Assembly (NCBI GenBank): GCA_963969595.1
Contig: OZ018413.1
Location: forward strand, 9,724,211-9,788,210
From: Neckera pumila
Lineage: Eukaryota > Streptophyta > Bryopsida > Hypnales > Neckeraceae
Direction: 5' to 3'
DNA length: 64,000 bases
Shown: in pieces, positions 48,501 to 59,394 of the stretch
How positions within the stretch are numbered: position 1 is the stretch's first letter
Layout of the letters: every line of letters starts with the position of its first letter
Notes under the pieces: model-generated
What the model was told of the DNA's origin: nothing
The model's input: only the letters and a program-made list of their open reading frames with translations
The model's database searches: none
Made by a program: the position numbers and the translations under genes

Positions 48501-48716
48501 TAGATAGTTGGTACCTCACATTCTTAGTAGCCATTGTCAAGATCATTGTAGGTGAAAAGGCACGTCAAAAAACAAGTTGTGCAAAACCATTTGTCTACCA
48601 TATAAAAGAATAAATTATCTAGGATGTCCAAGTTAAAAGATAGAAAAAGCTTGACAATCCCCTGGACCATATATAACACTTGGATTTGTTATTATAATCT
48701 AAAATAACTAGATGAC

Positions 48717-50874
48717 AATGTACTCTAAAGAAGCAACCAAGGCCTGTGTATGGCCCCTTGTGATGTCAAAAAAAGTTGGGCCGTCGATGCTTTTTAGAAA
48801 AAATTACAAGCCCCAGCAGCCGTCCATTCAATTTCCACCCATCTTGGGATGTCCGTCGCGGATCTTGTGAGGAAAATTTAGGAAGCCCTAAATAGTTGTT
48901 GATCAACCCCCCAGAGAAAAAAACAACGATCGTTGATTTGGACTCTAGAGGAAACAGATTTGGAAATTAGGGTTCGGCGCCTCTCCCGTGGTGTGTTTCT
49001 TGGGTCCACTAAGTGTTCTTGTTTTGTATTTTGTGTTTCAGGTTTTGGATTTCGGGTGAGCAATTGCTGATTGTTGTGTTTTGGAGTGTCTCCACTATAA
49101 GAAACCCATATTTTAGGTGACGTTAGTATAACCTAAGCAGATGCATTTTTGTGGACGCAAGATAAAACAAGTTGTGCTTTTATGTTAGTAATATTGTCCC
49201 ATGTAACATCCAAATATTACCTCGAACGTTATTATTGACATAAAAACACAAGTTGTTTAATTTTGTGTCCACAAAAATGCGTTTGCTTGGGTTACGCTAA
49301 CGTCACCTAAAACGCGGGTTTTTTATAGTGCCCTACCAAATCTTTGGAGCTTCTCCGCCAAATTTCACTCCTTCTTGAATTTCACTCTTGAAATATGGAA
49401 TTTTCCGATTTTGAAACGGTGGCGTCAATAAGTTTGATTGCTGTGGTTGCTTTCTAATGGAGTTCAGATATAAAATGTGAATGAGATTGAGAGTTGGAGG
49501 TTAATAAACAGGTCTATCTTATTGCGAGATGCTTCTGCTAGTTTAGTGTTAGTTTGTGGTGAAGGTTCTATGTCAAATTTAACGTACATTGCTTGACTTG
49601 CTATCAAAGCTTGTCGATCCTTAATATTTATATGTGGTAGCTTTAGATCAAATTGCACCGCCGTGAGTGATTTCTTGATCAAATTGAGAGTTGAGAGCAA
49701 GTGGACGATGAGTTGATCAAATTGCAACGCCAAGTGGTGCCTTTTGTTTTTCATTTTTTTAGTCGGCCCTCGGCTTTTGTTGCACATTGGAGTGTTTGTG
49801 CTTAAGGTGACGACATCGACAAACGGACAATAGAATAACAATAGTCGCTCTTTTGAAGGAAATGTTTTTGAAGAATTATTGCTGGAATTAGGATCAACGT
49901 ACTTCTTCAACTCTTTTGAGTATGTGGAGACCAGTTGCATTGCAACTTTGCGCTTGTATCTTTACATTTACATCCACCGTGCACATTTGAAGGTGACAAG
50001 AGAGGTTTTTGCATTCTAATGTCACAATTCTTGTATATGAAAACAAAGGTTTCAATCAATTGGGAGGTGCAATCAAGTGTTTTGTTTTTGTTGGTTTGAC
50101 TACGAAACCATGTTAGGATTTACACTATTGCCCACTGTTGTATTCTCATTTCTTACCCTAAATTTCTCCTTTTGTAATTGTATAATTGATGATTGAAACC
50201 CAAGCAGGCTAAGAGCACAAAGAAGATTGTGTTAGTTGCAATGCCAATCTTACAAGCATTTGACACAAGGTAATCTTTTCTTTCAATTTTATCGAGTTCA
50301 GTGTACATAATATGTTTTTGTATTTTTGTATAGCAGCTCGAAGAACAAAGAAGGTGGCTCTGCGGTTGACGCAATAAGTACTGAAGTATTTGTAAATTGG
50401 GTGTGGAAGCTAGCAGCTTCAGACATTGTTTTGCATTATGAGTGTTTGTCTATGTTGATAGTTTCCTTCTTGTTTGCTCCAAAGTGGTATTGCTTGGCAA
50501 AGATGTTTCTTGATTTTTGAATTCTTGGTTTTGAACAAGGTTTCAAAGTACAGCTCTACCTTAGAGCAAAGAAATTTAATTGAGATTGACAGAATTGCTG
50601 AAGTTTCACAATTTAATGGAGTTAGGATTTTGTTTTAGACAGTTAGGGTTTGATGCAAGTAGGGATGCTTAGATTCTTGTTGTGCTTGGGTTCATATTGT
50701 TGTTTGTGTGTATAAATCAATGTTTTATAAAAGCTTTTTGATTGCACTTATTGTTCTCACATGTGTACCCATTTTAGAGTTTTTATAAAAGTTTAATAAC
50801 AAATGAGATAATGCCACATGTACCCCTTTGGAAAATTATGTGAGTTTGGCACTGAAATTGGCATTCTCTCATAC
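48717..50874. mobile_element. 2.16-kb insertion between 23-bp direct repeats, with gene-like parts
   Basis: The 23-bp string beginning ATAATCTAAAATAACTA occurs at 48694-48716 and 50875-50897 with one mismatch (GATGAC against AATGAC). Unit 1 has uninterrupted sequence here (27240-27300). The first 400 bp are GC-richer and resemble a 5' leader (TTAGGGTTCGGCGCCTCTCC). Possible splice sites are TGTGTTTCAG|GTTTTGG near 49041, and ACACAAG|GTAATC (near 50270) to TTTGTATAG|CAGCTCG (near 50334). A minus frame of 158 codons at 49940-49464 has no other support. There is no poly(A) tail and no convincing terminal inverted repeat. It could be a captured gene fragment; the function is unknown. Confidence 0.5.
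49093..49330. mobile_element. MITE with CACTATAA ends
   Basis: This is a 238-bp inverted repeat with arms of about 95 bp. It starts CACTATAAGAAACCC and ends GGGTTTTTTATAGTG. The inner arm core ACAACTTGTGTTTTTATGTC is shared with the inverted repeat at 53892-54030. The CACTA-like ends suggest the CACTA superfamily, but the 3-bp flanks (CTC and CCC) are not identical. Confidence 0.7.
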
Positions 50875-51400
50875 ATAATCTAAAATAACTAAATGACTAT
50901 TGTCCATGGAAGAATTCCATTAGTCAACTTTGTCCACAAAATATTTTGCCACTGGTGGTTTAGGCATCCATCCTTTGATGTTAGCCTTGGACATCATTGT
51001 TCCAAGAGCATCATCCAAGTGTTGTCATTGATTGAGAAAATTTGTGGACATCCAATGTAAAATTTTATTTGCCAGTTTTTTAATGAATAGCTCTTTAAGA
51101 ATATTGTCCATTGAAAGTCCGCTGAACGCATCAAGGTATTTCTCAAGTATTTTTTTCCAACATCTTCTATATTTATTAATTACCCTAATCAAACACTAAG
51201 TTTTGATGACTAGCAATGTACCTTTCTATCATCTACCTTTGAACTAGTATAGAATCAGTTGCAAAAGTTGCAGATAGAGTAAATTTAGTCTCTGAGGCTA
51301 CAAGTTTAAGGCAATTCAAAGCCGGACCATCTAATTCAATGACTTCATCCTTGGAAACGTACTTATAAGTAATGTCCGGCTATGTCAATTTTGACCTTGA

Positions 51401-51734
51401 CTATAACCGTTTAAGGAGTCCGTAGAATATTGAAGTACAAACTTGAAGGCAGAGTTTAGGAGCAGTGGAACTTGAGATTGATATAGGTGCTATTCCAAGA
51501 GTTTGAAGCCCAGATAGGAATGACATCCTACTTGGACTTGCACATGCCATGCTTGACATGCTTCTTCTTGATCCCTGATTAGCTTCTATAAAACGCAATT
51601 GTCTTCTTGCAATCGTACAAGATCCTTCCAAATTTGGCATCTGCAAATTGTAGTTTTTAAAAGCACGGGGCTTGGCCAATGATGATTGCTCCCGAAATAC
51701 TACATCCGCAGCAATTCTATCCAAAGCCAAGATT
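51401..51734 (-). pseudogene. Exon-like fragment of unknown gene
   Basis: A minus-strand acceptor CTTTTGTTTAG|AATCTTGG precedes a 111-codon open frame. Its composition differs from the AT-rich surroundings: ALDRIAADVVFREQSSLAKP, then RRQLRFIEANQGSRRSMSSM, Ser- and Arg-rich, ending LLKRL. It could be the last exon of a gene or a captured fragment. I do not recognise it. Confidence 0.3.
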
Positions 51735-52016
51735 CTAAACAAAAGTCAATAAACTATGTAAATTTAGACAAAAGATCTTTAATTTCTTGGTTATATTGTA
51801 TGATTTCCTCCTCTGCCGTCATTTCTTGATTTCTTTCGTCAAGTTAGCAATTGGCTGCTGTAGTATTTTGGTCTCCAGCAACAACTGCAGATCATTGCAA
51901 GAAAGATCGTTTAAAAAGCGTAGCATTTTGCACAGTATTTATTTTTTCTTTTGGGAGTACTTAATAAATTCAAAAACAAATTTTAAAAAATTGAAAAAAA
52001 ATGTTTGATATATACA

Positions 52017-52390
52017 TCTTTAAGAAGCAAGTACCTTAGGAAGGAAAAGCGTAGAAAAATTCTGTAAATAGAAAAAATAGAAAGTGCAAAATGTCATAAA
52101 ATTTGATATTTGCACAATAGTTTCACATTTTAATTTATAAAAATTAGAAAAGGTAATTTTTAGAAAATTAAAAAAACAACTATTCGGAAAGAGTTTATAG
52201 TGATGAGATTTCACCAAAACATTGATCTTAAAACCATCTTCATTGTTCAAAAGTTGCATGTGATGAGAGTGCTATTTGCACTCATAAAGAGGATACAAAA
52301 TAATATATTTTTAGATTCCTTTTGATAGAAATATGCTTTTCTACTATGCAAATAGACCATGAAAATCTTAGCTCCAGATCATTAAATTGA
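52017..52390 (+). repeat. Dispersed repeat, partner of 768-1110
   Basis: It has the same order of blocks as 768-1110, including GGAAGGAAAAGCGTAGAAAA and CTTAAAACCATCTTCATTGT. There is no open frame of note. Confidence 0.55.
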
Positions 52391-53891
52391 GGACTCTTAA
52401 CATAGTAAAAATCCCTAAACCTTATAGTGTGACAAATTAACAAAAATTATCTTTGAATATAAAATAATTTTGTTTATTTTCTAAAAAATTAGGGATCTTG
52501 CTACAACAAAGTTTGACATCTTGCATAAACATTTCATGTTCATTGGACTTTTGCTTCAAAAGTTATAGCAGATGACAAAAGAAAGTATCAATAATGTGAT
52601 AAGAAATAGGACTAGTCTTTTTTGCAATCATCCATGCTTGGAGCCCAAATTCCAATTAGCCTCCTAGACATTAGCTCTAGCATTGTACACAAGAGAGTCC
52701 TCAAAACTTTTGAGGTAGCGCAAGGTGAATTCAACATCTATAGGGCAATTTTTATCCTCTTTGATGTTTGTCAACTCTTAAAGGTATTGGATTTGCACTA
52801 GGCACTCAATATAGTCAAGGAATCCAAATACAAAGCTTTCTAAGAGGATGCTAACGACAAGCTTATTTGACGTATGTTTTACTACCTCTGTTTCTGAAAA
52901 AGACTTGTGTTTTCTTTGTAAAATACAAAAGAAATACGGGTCTTTTTGAAAAATAAAGAGAGTAGTATATACTCCATATATATATATATATATCCAAACA
53001 ACAATAAATTTAGATTCTATAACCTCTTTTCCAGCAAGACTTGCACTATTGCTTGACTTTGTCTTAAAGTGCAAACTAAGGACAGAAGACAAAGAAAGTT
53101 TTAAATTTTTTGAATAAAGCTATATAAAACATTAGAAAATAAAGCAGCCCTCCAAAGGGCTGCTCCAGATTGACATGCTAAGTTATTTCAAGTTTGGCCT
53201 GTCAATCTCAAAAAGTCTCCTAGAGAGTAATAAGCTTGATTGACTACTCTTTGAAATAGTCAGATTTTTTTTTTTTTCAATTAATATTTTTTAAGATTAT
53301 ATATATATGTAATTAATTTTTTACTCAAAAATTTGGAGGCCTGAAATTTTCTCCAATGTCTTCTCAATATAACACAAGAAACAAAAGAGATATGATCCAC
53401 AATTATAAAGGCTAACATATTGGAAAGTGCATGCATTGGGATTTTTGCTTAAATTGCTATATTAAAAAGGAAAAGCTATTAGTTAAACTAAAGATGAATG
53501 TAAAAGGTGGTGGATGTACTAGTCATTAGTATTTAGTATTTATTTCATTCCAAAAAAAATGAGCTTAAAAGGTGGTGGATGCATTAGTTGTTAGTATTTA
53601 TCTCAAGAACTCAACTATGGGAAAAAACAATCATTGCTACAAAACTTCAAGGTCCTTAATTATGTCTACTTTGACATATTTTGGAAAAATCAAACCTTTA
53701 TAAAGGATTTAAGTCTCTATTTTGTCCCACCAATCCCTGGCCAGCACAATATGCACATCTATTCCATAATTAATTCCTATACTGCAATGGATGCTTTGAA
53801 GCCCCTAGTATCTCCAAAGAGGTAACTCATTGAATATATAAATCATATCATGCAGAACTTTATAAAAGTAGTAGTCACTAGAAGGAACCCA

Positions 53892-54030
53892 TGTCTAAGT
53901 TGATGGATTTTCTTAGACATCCAATGTAACAACTTGTGTTTTTATGTCAACAATGAACATAGAACATCATTGTTGACATAAAAACACAAGTTGTTACATT
54001 GAATGTCTAACAAATCCACCAAATTAGACA
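53892..54030. repeat. Inverted repeat (MITE-like) sharing its core with 49093-49330
   Basis: The arms are about 65 bp. The left starts TGTCTAAGTTGATGGATTTT and the right ends CCACCAAATTAGACA. The inner TGTAACAACTTGTGTTTTTA, continuing into TGTCAACAATGA, is perfectly mirrored around about 53961. CACTAGAAGGAACCC just before it (53876) resembles the CACTATAAGAAACCC end of the other MITE. Confidence 0.65.
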
Positions 54031-55637
54031 CAAAAAAACCCAAAAAAATATAGACTTCTTCTAATGAGTGCATGATTTTCAGGGGTTTCATGCGTGATAT
54101 TGTATTCTTAGTCCATTCTACAAATAAATTGATGTTTTTCGTCAGCAAGGTTTGGATCTTTTGCTAGACATGATTGGTAGAAAAATTGCGACTTGTAGAT
54201 TCCAAATATTGTAGTAAGAATACACAAATCACTTGAATGGCACTTTGAATGGCAAGTGGCTAATACATTCAATATAAATATCTACCTTTTTGGCTTGTGA
54301 AAATTTAAACCACAAGCATTGCAACTGCAAATCCAAATATGTCAATAGGTAGAATTATTGTACTAGACCATAACGTCCTAGCATACCAACAAATTGACAA
54401 CAACATTACGTGTCTAGATCTAAGCCTTATGTCTGTAGCTTGTTATGTTTTGTCATCAAATGAACCTGGAAGTGCTTTTTCATCTCAATATGCTCATATG
54501 GGCTGAATTTGTGTGCCAAAGAATCTCTCATCTTAGCTAGAAATCAAAATGCCCTTTCATCATGGAAGAATCATCCTATTCAGCACATTCCAACTTTCCA
54601 ATGTCATGGTCCTTCCACTAGCAACGCCCAGCTAAGGTATGATGGAGCTTTAGAATTTCAATTGCCTCAAATCAAATTGAAGCCTACATATTATTGCCTT
54701 TTATTTTGGTTCTGTTTCTCCATATTTGATACATCATTTTTTGGAACATATTACTAGAAATATTGGTAGATGTTCTAAAGTTGTTGTCCTTGAAATTGTA
54801 TCAAGAAAAGAACAAAGAGTAGAGTAGTGGGGTGATTGCAAAAATATAAAGGAATTGCATGATAAATGTTCATGGCAGTCTTAAACCAAGCCTTCTTTTA
54901 GATATATCAAGGGCAAAAAAGATGTCAAGTAGACAAGTTGACGTTTGATGTAAATTTCTATTTGCCAAATTTTTTACAATTAACTCCCTCTAGACAATCA
55001 ACCATTGGACAAGATTTATCCTCAAACAACTTTGTTTTTACTTCCAAGCAAATTAGAGACTTTTAGTCATGTGGCTTCAAAATTCTATGACTTTAGTCAA
55101 ATGGCCTTATATATAGTGGCATCAGAATTCTATGTTTTTTGTTGTGACTCTTTACAAATGCACCATATATTTTTCAATACAAAATATGCACCCCCTTTCA
55201 TTACAAAAAAAACAAAAGATCACCAAAATTGGTTTAGACCTAAAAGTTGTCAATGAAATTCTAATTTTCACTTCAAAGTCAACATTAACAAACAAGAAAA
55301 CTCCATTTGATATTGATTCTAGAAAAATTACACATGCAATTGTAGTCTTAATTGTAGTATAGAAACAATCCTTCACAAGAGAAGAATATAATTTACGTAT
55401 TTTCTAAGACTAAGTCAAATAGACTAAGATGTAGAATCTTAAACAAGAGGTCCTTTCATTTATGCCGTTTCATTCTCAGAGAACCAAAGCTAATATTATT
55501 CACTATCATGACTCAAATATAAAGTGCTCATAATTAAAGTCATCTTTAATCATTATTGTAAAAAGTTGAATTGACATTAAAAAGTCTTTATCCTTCAAGA
55601 TGTCTTTTAGGTACAATGTTGAATTTCTTCAATCAAC
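54031..55637. other. AT-rich spacer, no gene supported
   Basis: The plus frame 54509-54757 (82 codons) has a hydrophobic C-terminus but no other support. From 54990 the sequence is tandem-unit DNA. The empty site of the FB-1 element at 27610 lies near 55190. Confidence 0.35.
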
Positions 55638-55952
55638 CATTAGAAGAGATTTGGAGGGGCAAAAGGTCCATTTTAGTCTTGCTTCACTTGCTGGAATGAA
55701 CAATTATGCTGTCAAAATATCTAATTAATAAAAAATAATAATAAATTCAAAAATTTAAAAGCATATGAAAATATTTTTTTTAAATGAAAAAAACAAAAAA
55801 AAGATGAAAAAATTAATAGAATATTATTATTAGACATGGCAATCAGTCGCTATACAATGTCACAATGTTAGGCAGCTGTTGCAGCAAAGTTTCTACAGTT
55901 TGGGAACTTGAAAGAACTCGCAATCTTTTAGACCCCCAAATCTCTTCTAATG
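55638..55952. mobile_element. CATTAG-family MITE, absent from unit 1
   Basis: The left end CATTAGAAGAGATTTGGAGG matches in complement the right end, GACCCCCAAATCTCTTCTAATG in outline. Unit 1 (near 28781) goes directly from the TTTTTTCAATC flank to GACAATCTTTTGTATAAA, matching GACTGTCTTTTATATAAA after this element. It is related to 8371-8716 and 13444-13709. Confidence 0.7.
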
Positions 55953-58007
55953 AGACTGTCTTTTATATAAACAGATCTTATAGGCATAAATCACCCTCAA
56001 TGAACGATGCTTTAATTTTTTTCCCCAAGACTCTATTGAGGCCCTATGCTAGAGATAAAATTCAAATACAAGAATGTTATTTTTTCTATATATATGTGAC
56101 ATGATTTTTAATAGGCTTCAATAATGAATAATTTATTGATTAGTCATTAAATTGATAACTTGCTCTATGAATTAATTCTACTTTTGTTGCTAACCTCTAT
56201 AACAAAATAAAATGCTATCATAAATAAATAAAAATTGCATCATGCAGATGTATATTCAGTCAAAGCTTTATTAGCTTTTGTTGTTGTATAAATTTAAAAC
56301 ACTTTTATATCTCTTAATTTGATTCTTACAGGATTTGAAAGAAATAGTTAAAATAATTAGATCTTGCATTAATACAAAAAATAATTCAATTCCAAATTGC
56401 TTTAGCATCCATCCATTAATTGAACAATAAATGCTTTTAAAAAAATCTTCAATCCAATTAATATTCACTAAAGACTCCTCAAGGAAGATAATGTAACATA
56501 TCAATCAAGAGTTGAAATAATGCATTCTATGAACCAATGATAATCATGTTTGGGAAGAATAATATTGTATATTAAAAGATTTATTGATCTTTGAGTAGAA
56601 TCTTTAAACCAACATCTTTATAACTATTGAGTTTTTTACCTCCAAACTATAGTTCAATTATCTTCAAGTTTAATGTTTCAAAACTAAGGGAATTATGGAA
56701 GCAAAAAGTGCACAATCATGACTCCCCTAATAAATCCATTTTTTAAACCAATAGTACTTGGTATCAAAGTTGGCTTATTTACCTTATTAGAAAGATGCTT
56801 TTGGAATCAAATCCAAAACTTTGTAAGGATGGTAGTGCATTAAAGAAAAAAAAATCATTTGATGTCTAACTTAGTAATAAACTTGCACATCATGGACTAG
56901 GAACTATCAAATTTGTTTGTCATTTTTTCAAAGTCATTCTAATGTCCATTAAAATTTGAAACCAAAATTGCATTTGTATGTGTAAAAATGCATTGAAAAC
57001 ACATTCCAATATTGTTTCAATGCATTTTTGACATTGTATCAATGCCTTTTTGATATCGAATTTACTAAGCATTTTGGAACATTTGAAATGCATCATTTTG
57101 ATTCTTCCCAAGGAATTTTGAATTGTAACCTTGGACTACTAAAATATTTGTAAACTACATCTAAAAACACCCAAGTAAGCATTTGGTTCCTATTATCAAG
57201 ATATCTAAGTTTTTGTGGGATCTTTCTAGGAGTTAGTGGATACTATATGACAAGGAGCTATGCTACAAGGGTCATTGTCAATGTAGCACTCGCTTACTTT
57301 TCAATTAAATACATCCCTATTCAAACTTACATGTAGTTGTTGTCAATGCAAAGCCTCCTTTCCTTTGATTTAGACTTGATAAACTATGGCCATTTTCAAA
57401 TTGTAAGTAAAAAGTACATTCAAACATCAATTGTAAGCTCTCATAAATAGAAGTTATACACTTTAGGCAAGGATTTGTAGGCTTCTTTTTAAAAACTAAT
57501 CACAATTAGGTCCAGTTACCTCATATGAAAGCAATTAACAAGGCCCAATCACAAAATGCCACATTCCAGTACACTCATCCATTCACTACATGCATTGTGC
57601 CTTTTCTACCAAACTTTTACTTCTACTTTTTCAATTTCAGACCTTAGATGGTTGCTTTGAGCCCGTGGACATGCCAGAATCTTGCGTCGCCAGTCATTAG
57701 CAGTGCGGACACATGGCAGATGTGATTGGACGGGCCAAATTCCTACATGCCACGTCGTGGATGAAACTTAGGAGCTTAGTTTGTTTAAAGGCCATCGTTG
57801 AGCTTGGAAAATGTTTTCAAACTTTTGGTGCACATCCTAGCTTCTCTCTCTATCGTAAAGAGTTTACAGTAATTTCTTATTCTTTCCAAAAAAAACACCA
57901 AAATTTTTACAGATTCTAGGACACATATACCTTCACCTCAAAAAAATAAATATATAAATTTTCATTCATTTTTAATTGCAAGTTGGCAACAAAGAAAGGG
58001 AGGGCTC
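55953..58007. other. End of unit 2; no gene
   Basis: 56100-57660 aligns with 28900-31380. TTAA at 56369-56372 is the empty site for the 29190-29987 element. After about 57665 the homology ends. The short plus frame 57713-57919 has unusual GC content at its start but no further support. Confidence 0.45.
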
Positions 58008-58011
58008 TTAA

Positions 58012-59185
58012 TCCCTAAAGGACCACATCTCAAGCTTTCTATATGATTGAATGTCAATTTTTGTTGTATGGTAGTCGTGAAATTATACTTGCGCACCATT
58101 ATTGCACTAATTTTGTGCATTAAAGACAGCCATGACTTCTATATCATTGAACGGGAGTTGTGGATGTCTTTAACGTACAAAATTAGTGCAGTAATGGTAT
58201 GCAAGTATGAATTTACAACTTCTGTATGACAAAAATTGACATTCAATCATATAGGATGCAGCATATATATTTGAGAAGTTTGAGATGCAGTATGCGGTTT
58301 TTAGCTACATAGCAATTTTGGGCAGGTACGTGTGACTGGATATTTCTATCTTTTTAATCCAAATTTTAATAGAAGATGGGGACAAGGAGTGTCTTTCATA
58401 TGCACTAAATTTCATGACATTTGGAAATATGAGTAAAAAATAATTGCATGATATATAGTTTGTATTTCAACTTGGGCAACCCGAGCAAATAAAAAAAAAA
58501 CTTTTTTCATAAACAAAAATTGGAAATTATTTTTCTAGATTTTTATACATGTGGAAAGCTTGGAATGATTCCATTTTTATCAATGAGTCAAAAGTTATGA
58601 GGATTTTTAATTTGCGGGCAGTTATGGATTCTCTATTATGAAGTCCTTTATCTTACTCAATTTTCAATGTTTTTTGAAAAAAATAAAATCTTAGGATGTA
58701 GATTGTTTATTACAACATTGCAATCATTGAAATTGGAATTTTTTGATTCTATAATTAAATTCCTAACAATTTAGAATTTGAATAATTTTCTACTACAATC
58801 TACTTATTCATTTTTTTGTTATATGTTGTACAATTCCAAATGATCTGAAATTTTTCAAGCATGTGGCCAACTTGTCTACAAAAAATAATTTAGAGGAGCA
58901 CACCATTTAGGACATTTTTTCATAGAAAATTGAGCTTGTAAAGTGCAGCTGCCCTGTTTTTTGATGGGCCAAAAAATGGTTTCAATGAATTAAAATGCTT
59001 ATATCTTGCAATCCACGAGGTGGAAATTTTTGAAATTTGTACCACATGTTTTCAAGTTAGCATACTACAAGACCCAATGGTTATATGTGTTAAAAAAAGT
59101 TTTTTTTTTTTAAAATTTGGTACTTGTACTAAAAATGGCAATTTTTGAATGTTTTCAATGAAAATATAGTCATAGAACTCCTTCT
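58012..59185. mobile_element. TTAA-type element interrupted by a nested MITE
   Basis: The left end TCCCTAAAGGACC follows TTAA (58008-58011). The right end is eroded (ATATAGTCATAGAACTCCTT). The body matches the reverse complement of 40946-41893 and the element at 25274. The first 25 bp are separated from the rest by the inverted-repeat insertion 58026-58287. Confidence 0.65.
58026..58287. mobile_element. MITE nested in the TTAA element
   Basis: The ends are CATCTCAA and TTGAGATG. The long arms 58039-58254 begin CTATATGATTGAATGTCAAT and end with its complement, about 90 bp each and about 90% matched by eye. The host element's GGACC..GCATGC text is split at this point. Confidence 0.7.
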
Positions 59186-59268
59186 TTGAGACATATAAAA
59201 ATAATACAATAGAGTTAATTGTAAAATTCATCATATGTCTGTAAATGAATGTAAATGGTTCTTTTTAA

Positions 59269-59394
59269 CCTCTAAAGGACCAAATGGCCTATTTTGGCAA
59301 TATAGCGATTTTGAGCAGCTCACTACAAATGGAAATTTTATTTTTATTCTTTGAACTTTTCACACAACGTGTGCCCGAGGAGTAGCTTTAAGGC
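59269..59394. mobile_element. Left part of a truncated TTAA element, split by an insertion
   Basis: It starts TTTTAACCTCTAAAGGACCA and is colinear with 15832-15958 up to GAGTAGCTTTAAGG. The sequence resumes at 61771 (AGCTTTAAGGCCCAACAATT) and ends near 61832. The far end of the element is missing. Confidence 0.7.

Larger units (their letters stand above)
51015..54985. repeat. Block of about 4 kb present only in unit 2
   Basis: Unit-1 homology (27300-27380) leaves off near 51010 and resumes near 54990 (CTTCCAAGCAAATTAGAGAC against 27450). The block holds a gene fragment at 51401-51734, the dispersed repeat copy 52017-52390, a TA run near 52976-52993, and an inverted repeat at 53892-54030. Target duplications were not found, so it may be several insertions or a unit-1 deletion. 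Confidence 0.45.
32060..57660. repeat. Tandem segmental duplication, unit 2
   Basis: This is the head-to-tail partner of 11690-31380, carrying gene copy C. It is about 6 kb longer, largely because of unit-2-only insertions: FB-1 (34240-35329), 42386-44648, a TTAA element (47739-48500), 48717-50874, about 51015-54985, and a CATTAG MITE (55638-55952). Confidence 0.8.

Noticed and set aside
49464..49940. 158-codon minus-strand frame as a gene
   Set aside because: It has no promoter, no splice support and a composition typical of AT-rich noncoding DNA. It could equally be the antisense of a gene-like plus-strand segment.
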